From: Cryptomeria japonica
Lineage: Eukaryota; Streptophyta; Pinopsida; Cupressales; Cupressaceae
NCBI RefSeq assembly: GCF_030272615.1
Contig: NC_081406.1
Location: 232,242,396 to 232,306,395, forward strand
Reading direction: 5' to 3'
DNA: 64,000 nucleotides
Notes under the pieces: model-generated
The model's input: the letters and a program-made list of their open reading frames with translations, nothing else
What the model was told of the DNA's origin: nothing
Databases searched by the model: none
Position numbers and translations under genes: made by a program
Shown: positions 10,883 to 22,159 of the stretch, one piece after another
How positions within the stretch are numbered: the first letter of the stretch is position 1
How the letters are laid out: every line of letters starts with the position of its first letter

Positions 10883-11077
10883 TTAACCTCTTCGGAAACT
10901 CTTTTCCATCCTCTTGGCTGAGATCAGCTTAAGAGCTCCATTTGATAGGCCTCTCAACAAAATCTCTTTCCCATTGGAATGGAAGTTGAACTCCATAGGC
11001 TGGTGTTTTGTATGGTAACCTCCAATGGAATGTAGCCATTGAACACCCAAAACAACATCGATTTCTCTAATTCCTAC
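10883..11077 (-). pseudogene. Gypsy A protease C-terminal fragment
   Basis: Codons read VGIREIDVVLGVQWLHSIGG and later GKEILLRGL, the conserved C-terminal half of plant Gypsy retropepsins (DVVLGxxWL). The upstream half, with the DYELCDDFYVVG part, lies at 12923-13160. The solo LTR 11078-12922 sits exactly between GTAGG repeats, and removing it restores the frame VVG-IRE. Retropepsin would cleave the Gag-Pol polyprotein. Confidence 0.85.
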
Positions 11078-12922
11078 TGTTATCACAAAAGCTCGCACCC
11101 TTGCTGAGCTATCAACTCAGCAACTTTGTGAAACATGGAAACAACCTCGAAGTGTGGGACCTTGCGCAAGGGGGTTGAATCTCCGGAGAAGGCCGACTTC
11201 CTTCTCAGTCCAGGTGCAGGTGTTGAACCAACTCAACACTTCAAAACTTACTCCTAAACCTATCCTAACAACTTGCAGAGGTAAAGGGAAGAGAGAAATG
11301 CTTAAAATCAAAGGAGGTGATGCACCAAGATAAGAGATTGTTCCTCTCCCCACCCGAAATGGCACAAGGAATCAACTGAAATACCCAAGAGATGCACAAA
11401 CTTCAGTTGCATGAGTGACCCAAATGCATGTATGGAGGTTAGAATTTGCTAAGTGTCAAGAGGGGAGAAGGATTCCCACAAGCCACACTTAGAAAAAACA
11501 AGTTAACACGACATATATGGAGAGAAAAGCCACAAGACATACACCTATGATGAAGGTAAGAAAACATACACAACATGCATAGGTTGAAAGAAGGTAAGAA
11601 TGGTGATTTTCAATTAATTATAAGGCCAATGGCCAAACTTACAGTTGCATAAATGCAAGATAAATACAAGAGAAATGGGAGAGCATGGGATAGCTCAAGC
11701 CAGCAGGGAGAGAACCCTTTACAATGAGGCTTAACAACCTTTATATAGAAAAAATGGTTACAAGGGTGATCATGACCCCTGGATGTCAGTTTGGAAGTGC
11801 AGGGAAGTGCATGCACTTGACTTGTACATGCAAGCAACCTAGCCATACCCACAAAGGGCAATCCTGAGAAGGTGGATTGACTAACCTTCCAAAGTCAGAC
11901 ATGACATAAGTCACCAAGCATGGTCCCGTACCTCCCTTGATGGAAATCCTGCCAAAAACATTTAATGCACCCTTGTGGCTCCACAAAAGAAAGTGCACAA
12001 GTCACCAAAACCGTCAGAGCATTTAAAGCCTTGAGTGTCGATCACGCCGTCCGGAAGTGTCACCAGTCGGAAGGAAGTCTGGAGACTTCGGAAGCTCGGA
12101 CTCCCGAAGTGAGGAAGACAAGGGAAGGAGCAAGGAACTTAGGAACCTCGGGGTTTCGGAGTTCTGGGATAGAGAGAGGAAGAGAAGAAAAGGAACTTCG
12201 AAACCTCAGGGTTCCGGAGGAACTAGAGAGAGAAGGCAAAGAGGGAAGGAACTTTGGAACCTCGGGGTTCCGGAGAGAAGAAGGAGAAGCAAGGAAGAGA
12301 ACTTCGGAACCTCGGGGTTCTAGAGTTTTGGGGAAGGCAAGGGAAGGGGTTCCGAAGTTATGGAGAGAAGAAGGGGAGGGAACTTTGGAACCTCAGGGTT
12401 TCGGAGTTCCGGGGAACTGTGCAAAGGAACTTCGGAACCTCGGGGTTTCGGAGTTCCGGGGAAGGGAAAAAGAAAGGAACTTCGGAACCTCGAGGTTCCG
12501 GAGTTCCGGGCAATAAGAAAAGAAAGGGAGAGAAGGAGAGGAACTTCAGAACCTCGGGGTTCTGGAGTTCCGGGAAAAGAAAGGAGAGGCAGCAAAAGGA
12601 AGGAACTTCGGAACCTCGGAGTTTCGGAGTTCCGGAGAAGGAAAAGCGAGAGAAGGGACAGAGAAAGAACTTCGGAACCTCGGGGCTCCGGAGTTCCGGA
12701 GAAGGAGAATAGGAGAAGGCAAAGGGAAAAGAACTTCGGAACCTCGGGGTTCCAGAGTTTCGGGGAAGAAGAAAAGGCCAAGGGAGGAACTTCCTCCAGA
12801 CAAGGCAACACCTCACACTTCATGATTCTTCTCTCCTTGATCAACTGGGGCAGCGTTGGTCCATGGAACATATCTCTGATCGATTCTCACTGATGGACCA
12901 AGGGTGTCATAAAATGACAACA
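11078..12922 (-). mobile_element. Solo LTR (family B, 1,845 bp) with TSD CCTAC
   Basis: On the minus strand it begins TGTTGTCATTTTATGACACC at 12922 and ends GTGATAACA at 11078. It is flanked by perfect CCTAC copies (plus strand, 11073-11077 and 12923-12927). It interrupts the protease of Gypsy A with the reading frame preserved on removal. A minus-strand TATA (CTATATAAAGG, about 11739-11749) follows the palindrome array. No internal retrotransposon sequence is present, so recombination has probably left a solo LTR. The first 20 bases contain an inverted pair, TGTCAT and ATGACA. Confidence 0.9.
12130..12775. repeat. Array of CGGAACC..GGTTCCG palindromes
   Basis: Eleven copies of a block reading GGAACTTCGGAACCTCGG then GGTTCCGGAGTTCCGG (for example near 12135, 12196, 12250, 12297, 12380, 12427, 12475, 12539, 12602, 12666, 12730) recur at intervals of about 47-83 bp. 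They are separated by purine-rich AGAAAAGGGAG spacers. Arms CGGAACC and GGTTCCG pair perfectly around TCGG. Long ORFs exist here in four frames because the repeat lacks stops; none is a real gene. Confidence 0.85.
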
Positions 12923-13690
12923 CCTACCACATAAAAATCATCACATAGCTCATAGTCACCCAAAGTCATTTTCAGTTGCCAAACAACTCGAATGTAGGGT
13001 ATGGTAAATCCATTAGCAACAATGACATTGAAACCTTCAAATTGTGCAGTCCTCAGCCCTGTTTTAAGCACATAGCCCTAATCTATGAAGTTGTGGGTTG
13101 CCCCCTATCAATGAGAAAAGTTGTCCTTTGACCAACTACAACTCCTTGAACTCTGAAGGGGTGATATGTGGGTGCTCCAGATAGGGCTGTTATAGTGGCT
13201 CCCTTGATTTCTTTTTCTCCTTCCACTTCCACTTTCTCCTTGGTATCATGGAAATCTTCATTATCCGTATCAGAATCTGAAACAACCTCAATAAAAATGC
13301 ACTTGTCCCTTACCCAAGCATTGATGTCCTAGAGCCCATGGTTCTCTACGAGTGAAGTAGATTTTTTTCCTTTGGAGCTCCAATTTTTGTCACTTCATCT
13401 ACCTTCCTACCAGTTGTACGTGGCACATTCACTGGTGGAGGGATTGAAGGAGGCTTCTTCTAAAATTTCCCTTTATGTTGTGAAAGATTTGGTGGCTTGG
13501 ATTGATGGAAAGACGATTTCTTTGGCATAGATACCTCAAGCTGCAAATTTACTTTTTCTTCATCCTCTTTTTGCTTTCCCCTTCTTTTGCCATACTTGTC
13601 TCGTCAAGAATAAGCTTTTGGCTAACAATTTCTTTTGCTCTTGCCTTAGATATCTGACCTCTTTGTCACTAGGAAGCATCAATCTCACAA
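12923..13690 (-). pseudogene. Gypsy A gag tail and protease N-terminal half
   Basis: The minus strand shows a Pro-rich gag tail (PPPVNVPRTTGRKVDEVTK near 13420), then ATITALSGAPTYHPFRVQG and LID followed by R-G in place of T-G at the protease active site (about 13110). A frameshifted stretch ending DYELCDDFYVVG comes next (about 12930). Several stops break it. Most of the capsid region expected between the primer site (13714) and this tail is absent, so gag carries a large internal deletion. Confidence 0.65.
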
Positions 13691-13713
13691 ATCCTCAAGC
13701 TGGCAAGATCATT

Positions 13714-13725
13714 GCTTTGATACCA
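13714..13725 (-). other. Primer-binding site of Gypsy A
   Basis: On the minus strand the bases read TGGTATCAAAGC, one base off the common plant initiator-Met tRNA primer site TGGTATCAGAGC. It lies just inside the presumed 5' LTR, which would start at about 13727 and extend rightward. Confidence 0.6.
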
Positions 13726-13726
13726 C

Positions 13727-14950
13727 TATAATATCCTTTACTGCAAATTTATATCACATCTGAAATCTAAATTTCATTTCAACTCAAATTTAGCAAAATA
13801 CACGAACTGTGAAATTGGGTACACCGAAAATCTCTCCAAAACATAACTAAACCAACCAGAAACTTAGAACTAACAAATGGTATAGACAATATTTTAGCAA
13901 CTTTTCCCACACAAAATACTGCTGCTATCAGTCCATTACATCCGCAGCAAATTATATCAAAATAGACTCCAAATCTAGATCTCATTCCACAAGAAAACCC
14001 CTTGAAACTTCACCAAAATTTACCAAACTCTCAATAGAGTCTCACAACAGAAATACACATGAAACTAAACACCCACAACAGCAAATAAACAACAAAATAT
14101 GCTGCTAACAATAGCTACACCAAACTGAAACTAAATCTTCTACATAAACACCCAAAACTCACGCAAAACCCTTGCAATAAACAAACTACAAAGAAGCTTT
14201 TCAACACATTTGCAACCCTTGGATGAGATTGCCTCAATAGACCCTTAGAACCACTATCTGTGAGCCTCAATTCCCCTGGTTTATCAGTCCTGGAAGATCA
14301 CTCCTTCATTGGTTCACCAAGCACAGAAGGAAAACAACAATAACCTGTTAAAATGACAAAGTGAATGAATCACAAATGCAAGCCAATAACTATTTAAATG
14401 ACAAACAAATTCAAATTCTATTTTAGCTCCCAAATCCCACACCAAAAGATTCTTGCATGCAAGATATGTAACTCCATTTGCCATTTGTCCCTTGCCTTCT
14501 AACATTCTCTTCCCACAACTGCCACTTGTTCAATTTTGTCTTCTACCTCCAACAACCTTCCAAAAACCAAAGATTCTCTTCACCTAACCCAAACCAACTT
14601 TTGGCATTTATATTATTTCAAACAATATTTGATATTTGCCATCGAATCTGATTTGACCCATCCAATCTAAAAAACAAAGTTTACTGGTTTATCCATATAT
14701 AGTAATTGCTATCTTTAGAAAGGGGACGTGGCATCTTTCTTATTTTCTAGTAGAATTATTTAAATTTTTGGACTCATAATTGTACATGCACAGTCGTTTC
14801 TTTTGCATCTTTCAATGTTCATAACTGTAGAAATTATTTTGTTAGGATGATTCTCAAGTATATAATGTTTTCCAGTATTACCATGAACCATAGTTGAGCT
14901 TTGTTTTTATAATCATATTTATTCCAAAATTAACGATAAGGATTATGGTA
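13727..14950 (-). mobile_element. Probable 5' LTR of Gypsy A (right limit unknown)
   Basis: This AC-rich stretch abuts the primer-binding site and contains no coding frame beyond short chance ORFs. It should therefore hold the 5' LTR of the minus-strand Gypsy. The partner LTR is missing on the left, so the outer end cannot be set. A TATATAG at about 14695 and a polypyrimidine-poor AT stretch up to about 14950 are the only marks seen. Confidence 0.35.
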
Positions 14951-15742
14951 TATATATCCTAGGGCAGGGCCGCCTCCCCTTCCTAGAGGGATATTTTAAC
15001 TTATGTTGGAGCCATGTGCTTTATTGTGCAGATATTTGAAGTTGGCAGCTTCTAAATTGTGACTCCATTTTTAATTTGTCCATACTAGGATTTGAAATAT
15101 TTTTCTACTGTATCTTTTTCAGCTCTTGCCCATATGTCCACTTTTACTAGTGAGTGGAATCTCTGGTGAGTGAAAAAAAAATCTGATTAATTGGGACTTT
15201 GATACTATTGGCACACTTTAAAGAAAGAAGAAAATATGACAAATTGACAATTGCTTTCTAAACTTTCATCAAAATTCTAAAATTTTGTCCCCATGCTCAT
15301 TTTCCCATCTTAAATCATAAATCTTTCTGGGATTGTTGGTGATTATTTGTCACTGATGTTTCTTTGCTAACATGCTTTACTATTGTATCCCCAATCTTCT
15401 CTATGTGGGAGTTTCCATGTTCTTGATGCATTTTGAGTTTGATGACACCATAAAATGAGCATCGTCAAAGAATCTTATTGTTGAGTGCTAATATTATATA
15501 TATTTGTCCATTACTCACAGCTGTGCAAAAATTCCTTTATAGTTGGAAGAAATCTCCTTGCTTTGAATTATTTTCTAATTGTTTAGACAGCTGTAAGGAA
15601 CTTTTATATTAGGCATGGATGCAAACTTGTTGAAGATACAGGATTATCTCATCAATGAGATAATATATTTTATATAAGTTTGTTTTACGGTCAGGGTGCA
15701 CATAGCTGATAGATCTTGTTTCAATCTGGATTTCTGTGACAG
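14951..15742 (+). other. LSM7 intron sequence before first visible exon
   Basis: Low-repeat, T-rich DNA directly upstream of the 15743 exon. I searched it for the N-terminal LSM7 coding part (Sm1 motif start, KLTGGRQV-like) and saw none, so the preceding exon must lie left of the nested Gypsy block, probably outside the window. The intron ends TTTCTGTGACAG. Confidence 0.55.
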
Positions 15743-15808
15743 GTACCCTGAAATGCTACAATCAACTATTAAATCTTGTGCTTGATGAAGCAGTTGAATT
15801 TCTCAGAG
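15743..15808 (+). CDS. LSM7: LSM7 exon (Sm1 motif part)
   Basis: The 66-nt exon is bounded by GTGACAG|GT and AGAG|GTATT. It encodes GTLKCYNQLLNLVLDEAVEF then LR in phase 1, which is the core of the Sm fold of LSM7. LSM7 is a subunit of the Lsm1-7 ring (cytoplasmic mRNA decapping) and the Lsm2-8 ring (nuclear, binds the U6 snRNA 3' end). Two residues differ from the usual LKGYDQLLN: Gly is Cys (TGC) and Asp is Asn (AAT). The frame continues exactly into the exon at 41345. The last intron bases, GTGACAG, would also read VTG, so a slightly earlier exon start cannot be excluded. This is a spliced gene, not a retrocopy. Confidence 0.9.
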
Positions 15809-16934
15809 GTATTATTTCATAGTGCTTATTTGTGATTTTTCTGTTTTTATTGCCAAGATTACTGCAGGGATCTTTTATGTGCAACACGTTTTGGTGTAGT
15901 ATCTGTTTTGTTTTGTGTTCTTCTTGGCTGTAATGAGTTAGTAGTCATTGCTACTGCATTAAAGTGTGGTAAAGAGTACCCTTTTGACTGTACCGATTTT
16001 TTCCTACTTGAAATCCTTTAGGTACTAGTATTAACTTACTCTTGTTAGTGGATCCATCAATGACATAGTACTTTAATGATAGTACATCCATTTCCTTAGT
16101 GCTTCATTTTGTATATAGACTTGAAACCAACAGCATTATTGTTTTCAGGTCAATCAGGTAGTTCAAGTATGGTAATGCATCATAATAATTTATTGTTATT
16201 ATTATGCTAATTTTTGATCTAGACTCGGACATGACTCTCGAACTCTGTAAATTAAAAAACCCATGAAATTTAGAGATTTTTTAAGGATTTAAATTTGTTT
16301 CATTCACCGTTTGATAAATAAACTTTACAAACACATTAAACTAATCAAATGAAAGCTACTTTGATCACATACACAAGTATACATCGATCACGAGTATAAA
16401 AGCAGATTTTAGTTGAAGGAAACAACATTATTAGATATATAAATTATAAATCATGTCAAATGTATACAAATCTCATGGATTATGAAATCCATGGCATGAA
16501 AAAAATATTAAAACTAAAAATATAAATTTATGGCTCAAAGGAGTTTGCATCACTTATCCCAACATCATGATGAGTCTTGCATTGGCGTCTAAGATAGGTC
16601 TTTGATGATAATGTAGCCATGATATTTGCTTGTGTCTCATTGACACCACATCTAAGGGTTTTCCTTGTGCTCTATCCTCCTCTACCATGGCTACCATTTT
16701 TCCCTCTTGATCCACCTAATCAACCCATGCATGGTCCTCATTGTTGAATATAGGAACCTCAATTCCCTAGTGATCCAATCTAACTATGGATCAACCTCTT
16801 ATAGAGTAATGAAAGATAAGTCAATGCCCAAGATTTGTTTGTGATAGAAGTGAAGGTTGCAATAAACATACACAAGATCATTCAACCTTTGCACCAACAA
16901 CCTATTGTGCTTCTTGGAGTTGATATGCTCAAAC
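15809..16934. other. Intron DNA without recognised gene
   Basis: 15809-16230 looks like single-copy AT-rich intron. From about 16215 to 16934 the text changes (GATCTAGACTCGGACATG..., AT-rich, then ATCATGATGAG...), suggesting an old unclassified repeat. I see no terminal repeats, target duplication or coding motif in it. Confidence 0.4.
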
Positions 16935-17848
16935 ATACTTGTTGATATGTGTTTTATGCATATAACAATTTAGAATAAAATACCAAGGTAATTTACCCTC
17001 TCTTGAACAAAATCACCTCAGATGCTAAGGGTAAGATCAACTAAAATGATTCCAAGGTTTTTACATGTCGGGTCTTGACGAGTGGGTAACTCAATGGTCG
17101 ATGTGAATTGCTGTGTTCACTTGGGGACTTACATAAATGTTCGGATTGTCTTCTTTGATCATGAAATATACGGAATAGGTATGCTGACAACTTAGGATTT
17201 AACAATGTAGTTTTGGACTTAATTCTTACTAAAAAATGGGCAAAAAGAATAGGGTTTAGGAGATCTATTCTAAGCCTAGGAATGTAGGAAATGATGAGCA
17301 AATTTAGTGGAATCAAACTAGGCAAGGTCTCACAAACAGGTATTGACACAAACTTAGTGCAATCATCTAAGGTATACTTATGGATTTTCAAACTATTACC
17401 ATCAAACGTTGACACCATCCAAGTTGACGCTTATCAAGGGACGCATAATAATTGAAGTTAAGCTTACTCAAATTTCAAGTTGACCACACAAGGCGCACTT
17501 ACTAGCGGCAAGAGGCTAGTGGTATGGATTAAGGATTCCACACAAATATATTCAACAAATCTTCCACTCAATCTAACAAACGTGAAAACAAATTCTAAAC
17601 TAAAATTCTAATCTAACTTGGAGGAATTGAGAACCATGAATGTAAAGACAACATTTGAAGAGCAAAATCACCAACAAATTGAACAATGATTTAGATTCAA
17701 ATAGCTGCAACATATACCAACAATTCTACAAAAACTCTCTTACAAATGAGAGACAATGAGGTATATATAGAGTTTCATACAAAATGGATGGCCAAGATTA
17801 AAACTAAATCAAGGGCTAAGATCATGCCAACAAAACCCTAGAATTGCA

Positions 17849-20054
17849 TGTAATGCCCCTTCTTAGTGATGTGCATTCAGTGGTCCATTGCGGAGACCCG
17901 TAGGCTATTTGGAAAGGAGAATTAGGGTTTCCAATTTTTGTGGAGTACTGCACAAGCTTTTTAGGGTTTACCAGGAGGGAATTCTTCAATTCTGTCTATG
18001 GTTTCCTTTTGGGTTTTTCATGAGGCATAACACGCATTTGATTCTTTGGTGAAGTGACAACTTACTATTTTTAGTAAGTTAGGGTTTGGCTGTTTGGATG
18101 ATGCTGTCTTACTGAGCTTTCCAAGATCTTTCTCCGGGTGCGAAGATCATGTTTTTCGGAGGAGTATTCCATGACTTACTATTTTTAGTAAGTGGCAGTA
18201 TAGAGCATTTCTATTTTTAGCAGTTTGGATAGGATCCTGATCTTGCGGCAGTTCAATGGTCTTCATTGCTCAGCTTCATCCTGGATTTTGTTGATAATCA
18301 ATTTTGGAGTCATAAGTGATTTAATTAAATATTATTTCCTTATCCCAAGGTTTAATCTTTAATTATTTTTATTATTTTTATTACTGATTAATGACATTGG
18401 GAATTGAGCATAACATGATCTCTCCTAAGTTAGCTAGGTGAATTATTTATGTCATGAAGGGGGATGCCAAAATTGAATAAGGAGATTTTATTTTATTTGA
18501 CAAAGTTTATGCTATGTTAAAAATCATGGTCCCTGTTGGCTAGGCGTGGTTTTGACTTGAAGAATGGCGTCATTCTTGGGTACACTTTGGTAAATGAAAT
18601 GCAAATTGGAGAGGTGAATTTGGGAGCATTTACATTTGAATTTCAGAGGGAAAAAACTATAAATACAAGTGCTTGGCCTCCCATTTGGATATCTTATGAA
18701 ATTGTATCGTTATGCTGCTAGTTTGGCAATTGAAATCTGAGCTTCAAAGTGTGGCTTCCTAGAAGTCTTAGTTTCGTACTTGTAAGATAGTACCTAGTTG
18801 TGTTCTTGTAATTCCAGTGTTGTCAGTGAGTGTTTTGCAGATTGTGGAGAGTTTTGTGTGGGATTGGAGTGTTTTCTGGTTGCTGGTCGTAGAGTTGCTG
18901 AAACCATATTTTGCTCATACCTCTTGGACAAGTGATTCTATCATTCTGGGTATTTGCTCTGTGGATTTTTATGTCCTAGGCGATGGCATTTGTAAGTTTT
19001 CAGCACTAATCTTTGAGCAATCAATTTTATTTTGCAAATCGTACTTCCCAGCCTAGGCCTCTTTCTTGTGTGGGCATTTTGGAATCAAGATGTGGTAAAT
19101 GGGGTATATGGAGGTCACTTTCTTGATTGTAATTGGTCATTTTCGATATATTAGTAGTTTGGGAGTCTTTGGGGATGTTAGGTGTGAGTAGTGAGTGAGT
19201 TTTATGCATTTTAGTGTGTCTTGGTCTTGCTGGTTGTGCATTTCAGCTTGCTGTCATAAAATTACAGATTTCCAGAAGTTGGTGTTTGGGTGTGCCCTTC
19301 GTAGTGTGAGTAGATTAGTTGAATTGGGTGTGATTTGGGGTGATTTTGGTGAGTTTGGAGAGAGAAATGAGCATTTCATAGTTTCATGAAGTTGCTGGTT
19401 TGCATGTTATTGATCCTAGAATTTCATAATTTCATACTGAAGGATCTTTTGGGAGTTAGTAACTATTTGAAGATATTTATCAACATTGGACAACATTACT
19501 TCTCTATTCTATCTCTCTATTTTATATTGTAAGGTTAAGTAGTAGTACTACTAACCATTTCTAGATTGTAAGCATTCCCATTGGAAAGTGGAAGAGGTTG
19601 GCTTGTCGCCTATTTTTGATATTTGTTGCTTAGTCCTCCCACTGCATAAGTAGTTGAGTGATATTTATTGTAATGATCCTCTCGCTCCATAACCGGTTGA
19701 GTTGAGCTTGTTTGGTGTGTTCAGTCCTACCGCTGAAATATTGCGGTTGAGTGATTCGTGTTTTGGGAGTGTTGTTCTCTTGGTTGGTTTACTGCCAAGC
19801 TTCTTGATTCACCCGCTGGATAAGCGGAAGGGGCTGGCTTGCTGCTCATTATTGTATTCAACACTTAAACAGATTATTACTAATGGTCCCCTGCTACTGT
19901 ATGCTCTCACGCTCCCAGTCTGGGCTCTTGATGATCAAAAGGTGTGGGGTTCCCTTCAGTTGTTTGGATTTCATTGTTCCAACCCTAACGGGTGATTGGT
20001 GTGATTGTGACCTTGCTATTGAAAAATAAAATAAAAATTAAGGGGAATACTACA
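17849..20054 (+). mobile_element. Solo LTR (family C, 2,206 bp), TSD TTGCM
   Basis: It starts TGTAATGCCCCTTCTTAG and ends GGAATACTACA. The flanks are TTGCA (17844-17848) and TTGCC (20055-20059), one mismatch. The giant-LTR sequence it interrupts resumes exactly after it (GAATTGC / CCTAATTAGGG). It contains two perfect hairpins of the CTTACTA TTTT TAGTAAG type (18061 and 18175). The family start is shared with the LTR at 22654. No coding region is seen; ORFs of 60-97 codons at 18536-19995 show no family motif. Confidence 0.85.
18061..18192. repeat. Paired CTTACTA-TTTT-TAGTAAG hairpins
   Basis: Perfect 7-bp arms around TTTT occur at 18061-18078 and 18175-18192. In the related LTR at 22654 the counterparts are CATACTA..TAGTAAG (22822) and CTTTCTA TTTT TAGAAAG (22862). 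In the last, both arms changed together, so pairing is kept. Confidence 0.75.
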
Positions 20055-20331
20055 TTGCCCTAATTAGGGTTTACATAAAAAATGGTGCCACCAACAAATG
20101 GCCCAATAGAAAGATACCTAGTCATCAAATAGGGAATCTTCTAGAAGATTCCTCTTTGCATCTCTCTCTCTTTCTCTCCTAGCATAGTCCAAGAATTTAG
20201 CCAATACAGAATCTAACTCCTCCATGGAAATGCTAGGTAAGGTATCTTGTTGTAAATCAATCACGTCCAGTGAAAGGGATATCAAATATTATAATAGAGA
20301 ACAAAGAAGACAATAGTATCAAAATCCACAG

Positions 20332-21441
20332 GTGCCTAAAGTTGAAACTTTTTCAGAGGTTTTAAGAGTAAGAGACACCGGAAAAACAATACAGAACATG
20401 GGAGAAGATGATAGGGATGCTAGAGCTGAAAGGAAGATTGATACCATGATTGATATGATGTCACACTTGTTGGCAAAAATGGATCAGCAGGCTAATCAAA
20501 ATCAACAGAACAATATGGGAGAAAATAGTGGTGTTCGTGGGAATAATAGTAACAATGATATAGAGGGTATTGGAAGGGATAGAACAGTGAATTAGCGTGA
20601 TGCATACTCTAGAGGATCAACCTTTAGACCCCTTTTTCCCACCTTTACACCACTAGAAGAACAACCACAAGCCGTTGCCCCTGTACCTTATGCAGATGAA
20701 GCATGACAGGCATACTTAGATTATACCACCTTGCCACTTGATTTAAGAGAGCAGTGGACCTTTGATCAGTTCACGAATCAAAGGAGCAGGAGAAATGGTA
20801 GAAGGAATGAGTATCATACTCCAGCACAAAATGATTACCAACAAGCTCTTGGGAAAGTAACAATGCCATTTTTTGATGGAAGTGATAAGTGCACAACTAG
20901 AGCATGGGTACTGAAGCTAGATAACTACCTATCGTTGAGACCGATGCTTGAAGAGGATGCCATTCGATTTGCCACACTACATCTAGAGGGAGCTGCTCAT
21001 GAGTGGTGTTATCACGGTTTGATTACTCTGGGCCATAATCTCATTACCACTTATGCAGAGTTTACTGACAGGTTGATAGAGCGATTTGATCGCAAGGATC
21101 CTAAGATGTATTTCAGAGAGTTGGCACAGCTGAAACAGGTGGATAACCTGGAGACTTATGTTGGTGATTTTCAGAGGCTTCCAAAGATGGTGCCAAGCAT
21201 TTCAGAGAGGAGACTCATCATTTTATTCATGGAACAATTGATGGAGCCTTTGAGAGGTTGGATTAAGGCTTTTGATCCACCAACATTGCAGGAGGCAATG
21301 AAGAAGGTAAGGAACATGGAGTTCGCAGCCCCAAAAAGTAAAAGTGTACATAAAGATGCTCCTTCTACCGGCAATGAGAGGTCTCCACAACTTGCTGATA
21401 AGAAAAAGAAATCAGCAACTCTGATGGATGAAGAGACATGA
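20332..21441 (+). pseudogene. Gypsy D gag (capsid region)
   Basis: 20332-20595 encodes a polar Asn/Gln-rich N-terminal part with MIDMMSHLLAKMDQQANQNQ, ended by TAG (20593-20595). Another stop (TGA) lies near 20704. The frame 20731-21441 then gives the retrotransposon gag capsid domain: VTMPFFDGSDKCTTRAWV, HLEGAAHEWCYHG, FTDRLIERFDRKDP, ELAQLKQVDNLETYVGDFQRL. This is the standard plant Ty3/Gypsy capsid layout. Gag would coat the RNA in cytoplasmic particles. The break between the two frames means no full-length product. Confidence 0.85.
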
Positions 21442-22159
21442 GGAATTGAGAAAAAAGAAACTATGCTTTTGGTGCAAAGAACCCTACAACAGAGAGCATG
21501 ATTGCCCTTTGAGGCCCAAGGGCAAAGCGAATCATGCAATGTGGGTGTCTTATGAGGATTCAGATGTTGAAATCTCAGATCAGCAAGCTGCTGCAGGAGA
21601 TGATTTGGGAGGGAAGGCGTCAACAAAGTTAGAGCTTGATGGGAATCTATCCCCTTTGGCAGTATTTGCAGACAAGCAGGCTGAGATTACTTTGCGATTT
21701 AGAGGAAAAGTTAGTGGGCAGCGTTGCATCGCTTTGCTTGACACTGGGGCAACGCGTTATTTTATTGATGAGGGATTTGTGGCCAGATGCAGATTGCAGA
21801 CAAAGGATTTCAAGGGATTTCAAGTTAGAGTTGCAGATGGATATACCCTCATGTGCACCAAACGAATAGGTAATCTCACCTTACGGCTGAATAATTATGA
21901 GCTACAAGCTGATTTTTATGTGGTCGGTAAAGGTGCAACAGATGTAGTCTTGGGCATGAAATGGCTTCAAGACATAGAAGAATTTACCCTCAATGTACCT
22001 AAGTTGGAAATGAAATTTACGATGAACAACAGGAGTTATGTGTTGAGGGGAATTACAGATGGGAGTTTACATTCTATCTCTCTTTGTGGGAAGGGGAGCA
22101 GGAAGAAAGAACAAATGGTTATTCAGAAGGAGCATGAGATGGTGGACAATCCATTGTAG
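21428..22159 (+). pseudogene. Gypsy D nucleocapsid zinc knuckle and protease
   Basis: It overlaps the capsid frame by 14 bp, as in a -1/+1 frame relation. It has a zinc knuckle LCFWCKEPYNREHDC (C-x2-C-x7-H-x-C), then the retropepsin active site ALLDTGATRYFIDEG (catalytic DTG intact) and the C-terminal GATDVVLGMKWLQDI. The stop TAG at 22157 is followed by more Gypsy-like frame (22178-22653) lacking RT motifs. The protease looks intact, but no polymerase follows, so it could act only in trans. Identification is firm; activity is doubtful. Confidence 0.88.

Larger units (their letters stand above)
2534..13726 (-). mobile_element. Ty3/Gypsy element A, dead, twice interrupted
   Basis: Minus-strand Gypsy pieces lie in the order expected of one element: gag tail and protease (13690-12923, then 11077-10883), reverse transcriptase (10870-10017), RNase H (3129-2713), integrase zinc finger (2716-2534). 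They become contiguous when the inserts 3130-10016 and 11078-12922 are removed together with their 5-bp target duplications. A primer-binding-site-like GCTTTGATACCA lies at 13714-13725. The left LTR and most of integrase and gag are missing. Several frameshifts and stops make it non-functional. Confidence 0.85.
16940..20282 (-). mobile_element. Giant-LTR family copy (iv), truncated, interrupted
   Basis: In minus orientation this is the 3' part of the unit seen at 3130-10016. 20282-20055 matches the end of the embedded ORF (about 8920 onward) and the CCCTAATTAGGG block. 17848-16940 matches the second promoter and the terminal region, ending TGTTGAT at 16940 on the plus strand. The solo LTR 17849-20054 splits it. 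The remaining 5' two thirds are missing, the sequence switching to Gypsy gag DNA at about 20283. A plus-strand ATACT lies at its outer flank. Confidence 0.85.

Noticed and set aside
11965-12893. Several overlapping ORFs of 85-183 codons with repeated NLGTSGFRSSG-like peptides on both strands
   Set aside because: They are translations of the palindrome array in a solo LTR; the repeat unit lacks stops in several frames and no start or domain is conserved.
15736-15742. Extending the LSM7 exon upstream because GTGACAG reads VTG
   Set aside because: The bases fit an intron acceptor, and the preceding codons do not resemble LSM7; kept as a minor alternative.
16215-16934. A possible DNA transposon between LSM7 exon and the giant-LTR copy
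   Set aside because: No terminal inverted repeats, target duplication or transposase sequence could be identified.
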